Source of the DNA: Desulfobacterales bacterium CG23_combo_of_CG06-09_8_20_14_all_52_9
Lineage (GTDB): Bacteria; Desulfobacterota; Desulfobacteria; Desulfobacterales; UBA2156
Direction of reading: 5' to 3'
NCBI GenBank assembly: GCA_002771315.1
Contig: PCSF01000101.1
Coordinates: 48,806-56,744, forward strand
DNA: 7,939 nucleotides
Part shown: positions 5,881 through 7,939 of the stretch, one piece after another
Layout: each line of letters opens with the position of its first letter
Numbering within the stretch: the stretch's first letter is position 1
The notes under the pieces: generated by a model
What the model was told of the DNA's origin: nothing
Database searches by the model: none
The model's input: only the letters and a program-made list of their open reading frames with translations
Program-made: the position numbers and the translations under genes

Positions 5881-7374
5881 TCAATTGGTGGGGATGGGAA
5901 TCTTGGTGATAAGGGTTTTGATGTCCTCATCGGCAAAGTGAATCCCGGCCCCCAGGAAAAAGGATTCCTCCCCATTATCGTTGATGAAATCGTCATAACC
6001 GGCGGTGATGTAGATGTGACTGATGGGCGAGAAATTGGCGCTAAATTTCAAATGGGGGTTATCCTTCCAGTCAAAGTCGAAGGCTTCCAGGGAAAGGGTG
6101 AAGCGGTCATTGAAAAGATAATAATCGACCCCGACACCTCCCGTCGATTCGAAGAAACCGCCCCGCAATCCCAAGTTGTAGTACCGTTTGGCGATCTGGG
6201 CGGAGAATTTCAACTCGTCTTCCAGTTCGGTCCGCTCCTCTTGGACAATCTCACCGTCCACCTCGCGGGTGATGCGAGTCACTTTTTTCTTTCCCGCCGG
6301 ATCATCCACGAGTTGAACCAGGTAGTACTTATCCTCCTTGGGCTGAATGCGGAGGGTAAAATACGATTTCGCCCATTCGTGATCAAAAAGGTATTCACCC
6401 CGGTAGTCGAGGTAGGTTCTGAATGTCTCCTGCTTCAGAAGATAATCGTTGATTCCGGTCAGCGCCGTGTTGATCTTATCCACGGTCTCTTCATCGTTGA
6501 TAAGCTTGCCTAGGGTCCCTTTCCCTTGGTTGATCTTCTCGGAGATCTCGCGCAAGGAGGTCAGGGCTGCGTTGAGATGATCCACCGCTTCCTCCTCACC
6601 GAGAAGCCTCCCGATGCTTCCTTTGCCCTCGTTGACACGGGTAACGATCCGGTTCATTCCGTCCATGAGGGTCCCGAGCCGGTCGGAGGCCTGGCTTAAG
6701 TTCCCCACGATCTTTTTTACATCGTCGGTATTCACACCCCCCAATGCTTTTAAAGTCTTCGAAAAATCGGAGAGATTGGCGATGATGAGATCGATGTTGT
6801 CCCGATTTTCCTGAACGGTGCTGTTCAGAGTTCCGACCATCTCCTTGAAATCCCCGAAAATTTCCTTGAGGGTGGCCTCCCCTTCGGCTCCTCCCATGAC
6901 CTGGGCCAACGAACCGGTCAGTTTCTTGATGTCGGTGGCCACATCCTGAAGGGTCCCCATGAGCGAATCGAGGTCCATGGCCGGTTCCGTACGTAACAAC
7001 CGTTCCCCCGGCCGGATATCCGGGGCCGTCTCGGATCCCGCGCCGAGCGCGATGAATTTGTCGCCTAAAATCCCCCGGGTCCGGATCACGGCCTTGGCAT
7101 CTTTCTTGATCTGGACATCGGGTTTGATCCTCAAAGTCACCCGGGCCTTCCCGTCTTTAAGGGAAATGTCGCGCACCCGCCCCACTTCAACACCGGCGAT
7201 TTCCACCGGCACATCCGGAGACAGGCCCGAGACCGAGTCGAAAAAGACCTCGATGTCGTATCCTCCTTCCCGGGTGAAGCTGAGTTTTCCCACCTTCATG
7301 GCCATATACCCCAGGATGAAAATCCCGAGGACTACAAAAAAACCGACCTTTGCCTCAACCGTCAATTTGGACAT
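5881..7374 (-). CDS. MlaD-family MCE protein with beta-rich C-terminal domain
   Basis: The 497-residue protein is the substrate-binding part of an Mla-type ABC system that moves phospholipids or similar lipids between inner and outer membranes. A single N-terminal anchor (about 9-29) is followed by the MCE domain (about 37-128; VFFDSVSGLSPDVPVEIAG and TRGILGDKFIAL are its hallmarks). Next comes a long helical, partly coiled-coil stretch (about 133-312) with two copies of a GKG-(S/T)-(I/L)-G-(R/K)-L motif at 250-258 and 284-292, a usual feature of long MlaD-like proteins. The region 318-497 changes character: alternating aromatic and polar residues, such as FTLSLEAFDFDW and ISHIYITAGYDDF, suggest beta strands or a small barrel-like domain, possibly contacting the outer membrane (inference). 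Typical MlaD proteins are much shorter. The ATG at 7374 gives a proper anchor although its ribosome-binding site is weak. It lies 42 bases after the interrupted ATPase gene. Confidence 0.92.
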   Translation of the reverse strand: MSKLTVEAKVGFFVVLGIFILGYMAMKVGKLSFTREGGYDIEVFFDSVSGLSPDVPVEIAGVEVGRVRDISLKDGKARVTLRIKPDVQIKKDAKAVIRTRGILGDKFIALGAGSETAPDIRPGERLLRTEPAMDLDSLMGTLQDVATDIKKLTGSLAQVMGGAEGEATLKEIFGDFKEMVGTLNSTVQENRDNIDLIIANLSDFSKTLKALGGVNTDDVKKIVGNLSQASDRLGTLMDGMNRIVTRVNEGKGSIGRLLGEEEAVDHLNAALTSLREISEKINQGKGTLGKLINDEETVDKINTALTGINDYLLKQETFRTYLDYRGEYLFDHEWAKSYFTLRIQPKEDKYYLVQLVDDPAGKKKVTRITREVDGEIVQEERTELEDELKFSAQIAKRYYNLGLRGGFFESTGGVGVDYYLFNDRFTLSLEAFDFDWKDNPHLKFSANFSPISHIYITAGYDDFINDNGEESFFLGAGIHFADEDIKTLITKIPIPTN

Positions 7375-7416
7375 ATTGCGTCTGCCGTTAGGAATTGTTG
7401 GCTTGATATCCGGCGG

Positions 7417-7939
7417 CTAATAGATGCCGTCTTTTTCAGATGCTTCTCCCCTGATGAAACGTTGCACGAAGGCGTGCGGCGAATTCCGGATCCGATCCGG
7501 TTCACCGAACTCGACAATTTTTCCTTCATATAGCATGGCGATGTTGTGGGCAATCTTAAATGTGGAGGCGATGTTGTGGGTAATCACCACGCAGGTGGCC
7601 CGAGTATATTTTTGGGTATGGATGATGAGGTTGTCGATGGCATCGCTCATGATGGGATCCAGGCCGGTGATGGGCTCATCAAACAGGATGATCTTGGGAT
7701 CCAGGGCGATGGCCCTGGCCAACCCCGCACGCTTGCGCATTCCCCCGGAAAGCTCGGAAGGCATCTTTTCGGTCGCACCCTTGAGCCCCACCTGCTCCAG
7801 TTTCTCTTCCACGATGCGCCGGACCTCCTTTTTCGGCAGGCGCGTATGCTCCCTCAGGGGGAAGGCCACATTCTCTCACACAGTCATGGAATCGAAGAGG
7901 GCCGCATCCTGGAAAAGCATCCCGAACTGTTTCCGGACC
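7417..7939 (-). pseudogene. MlaF-like ABC transporter ATP-binding protein, interrupted by an in-frame TGA and cut by the window edge
   Basis: This ATPase would power the lipid transporter that uses the adjacent MCE protein. Reading in from the window edge on the minus strand, the frame gives the Q-loop region (KQFGMLFQDAALFDSMTV), then TGA at 7876-7878, then ENVAFPLREHT and the rest of a normal ATPase. After the stop come the signature LSGGMRKR, Walker B IILFDEP, D-loop GLDP and the H-loop in VITHN. The C-terminus, IRGEASEKDGIY with TAG at 7417-7419, resembles MlaF tails. Walker A lies outside the window. No other stop or frameshift is seen. If the TGA is real, the upstream product ends soon after the Q-loop; a GTG at 7867-7869 could restart translation, but the 150-residue fragment would lack Walker A and be inactive alone. 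The codon may derive from TGG, CGA, GGA or AGA by one change; sequencing error is equally possible. If the TGA is an error, this is an ordinary partial gene. Confidence 0.8.

Noticed and set aside
5800..6513. A 237-codon open frame on the plus strand
   Set aside because: It lies mostly antisense to the MCE protein's C-terminal domain. The minus-strand reading continues a clear MCE protein, and this frame shows no recognisable motif.
7840..7878. Selenocysteine at the TGA, with a small hairpin (TCCC-CCTGA-GGGA) just downstream
   Set aside because: The position is not a known Cys or Sec site in MlaF-type ATPases, and the hairpin is short and unlike a clear SECIS element. A point mutation or sequencing error is simpler.

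Overview
The window is protein-coding DNA from a Gram-negative bacterium, most likely a deltaproteobacterium (Desulfobacterota-type anaerobe). That guess rests on the mix of a DUF362 protein with two [4Fe-4S] motifs, a sigma-54 two-component system and an Mla-type lipid transport cluster, at roughly 50% GC. No rRNA, tRNA, CRISPR array, insertion sequence or phage gene was seen. Apart from one 155-base gap, intergenic spacers are under 50 bases.

Left part, plus strand (1-1801): the C-terminal 200 codons of a PilS/NtrB-like sensor histidine kinase whose front lies outside the window, followed 7 bases later by a polytopic membrane protein I do not recognise. That protein carries two diverged copies of a W-x-x-E-x-x-N segment and so looks like an internal duplication. 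It converges tail to tail with the next gene across a 7-base gap, and each gene's possible terminator hairpin lies inside the other's coding end.

Middle part, minus strand (5725 down to 1809): an apparent three-gene operon. A membrane sensor kinase with a periplasmic Cache-like region overlaps by 16 bases an NtrC-type sigma-54 activator with an intact GAFTGA loop, followed after 18 bases by a DUF362 protein with a two-cluster ferredoxin insert. The layout suggests that an external signal is passed to sigma-54 promoters and that the iron-sulfur protein is made along with the regulators. The target promoters are not visible here.

Right part, minus strand (7939 down to 5881): the end of an Mla-type lipid transport cluster. 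An MlaF-like ABC ATPase, cut by the window edge, is followed by an MlaD/MCE protein with an unusual beta-rich C-terminal domain. The ATPase frame is broken by an in-frame TGA at 7876-7878, shortly after the Q-loop; everything on both sides reads as a normal ATPase. TGA is used as an ordinary stop by three other genes here, so this is a nonsense mutation, a sequencing error or an unproven recoding event. It is the most check-worthy point in the window.
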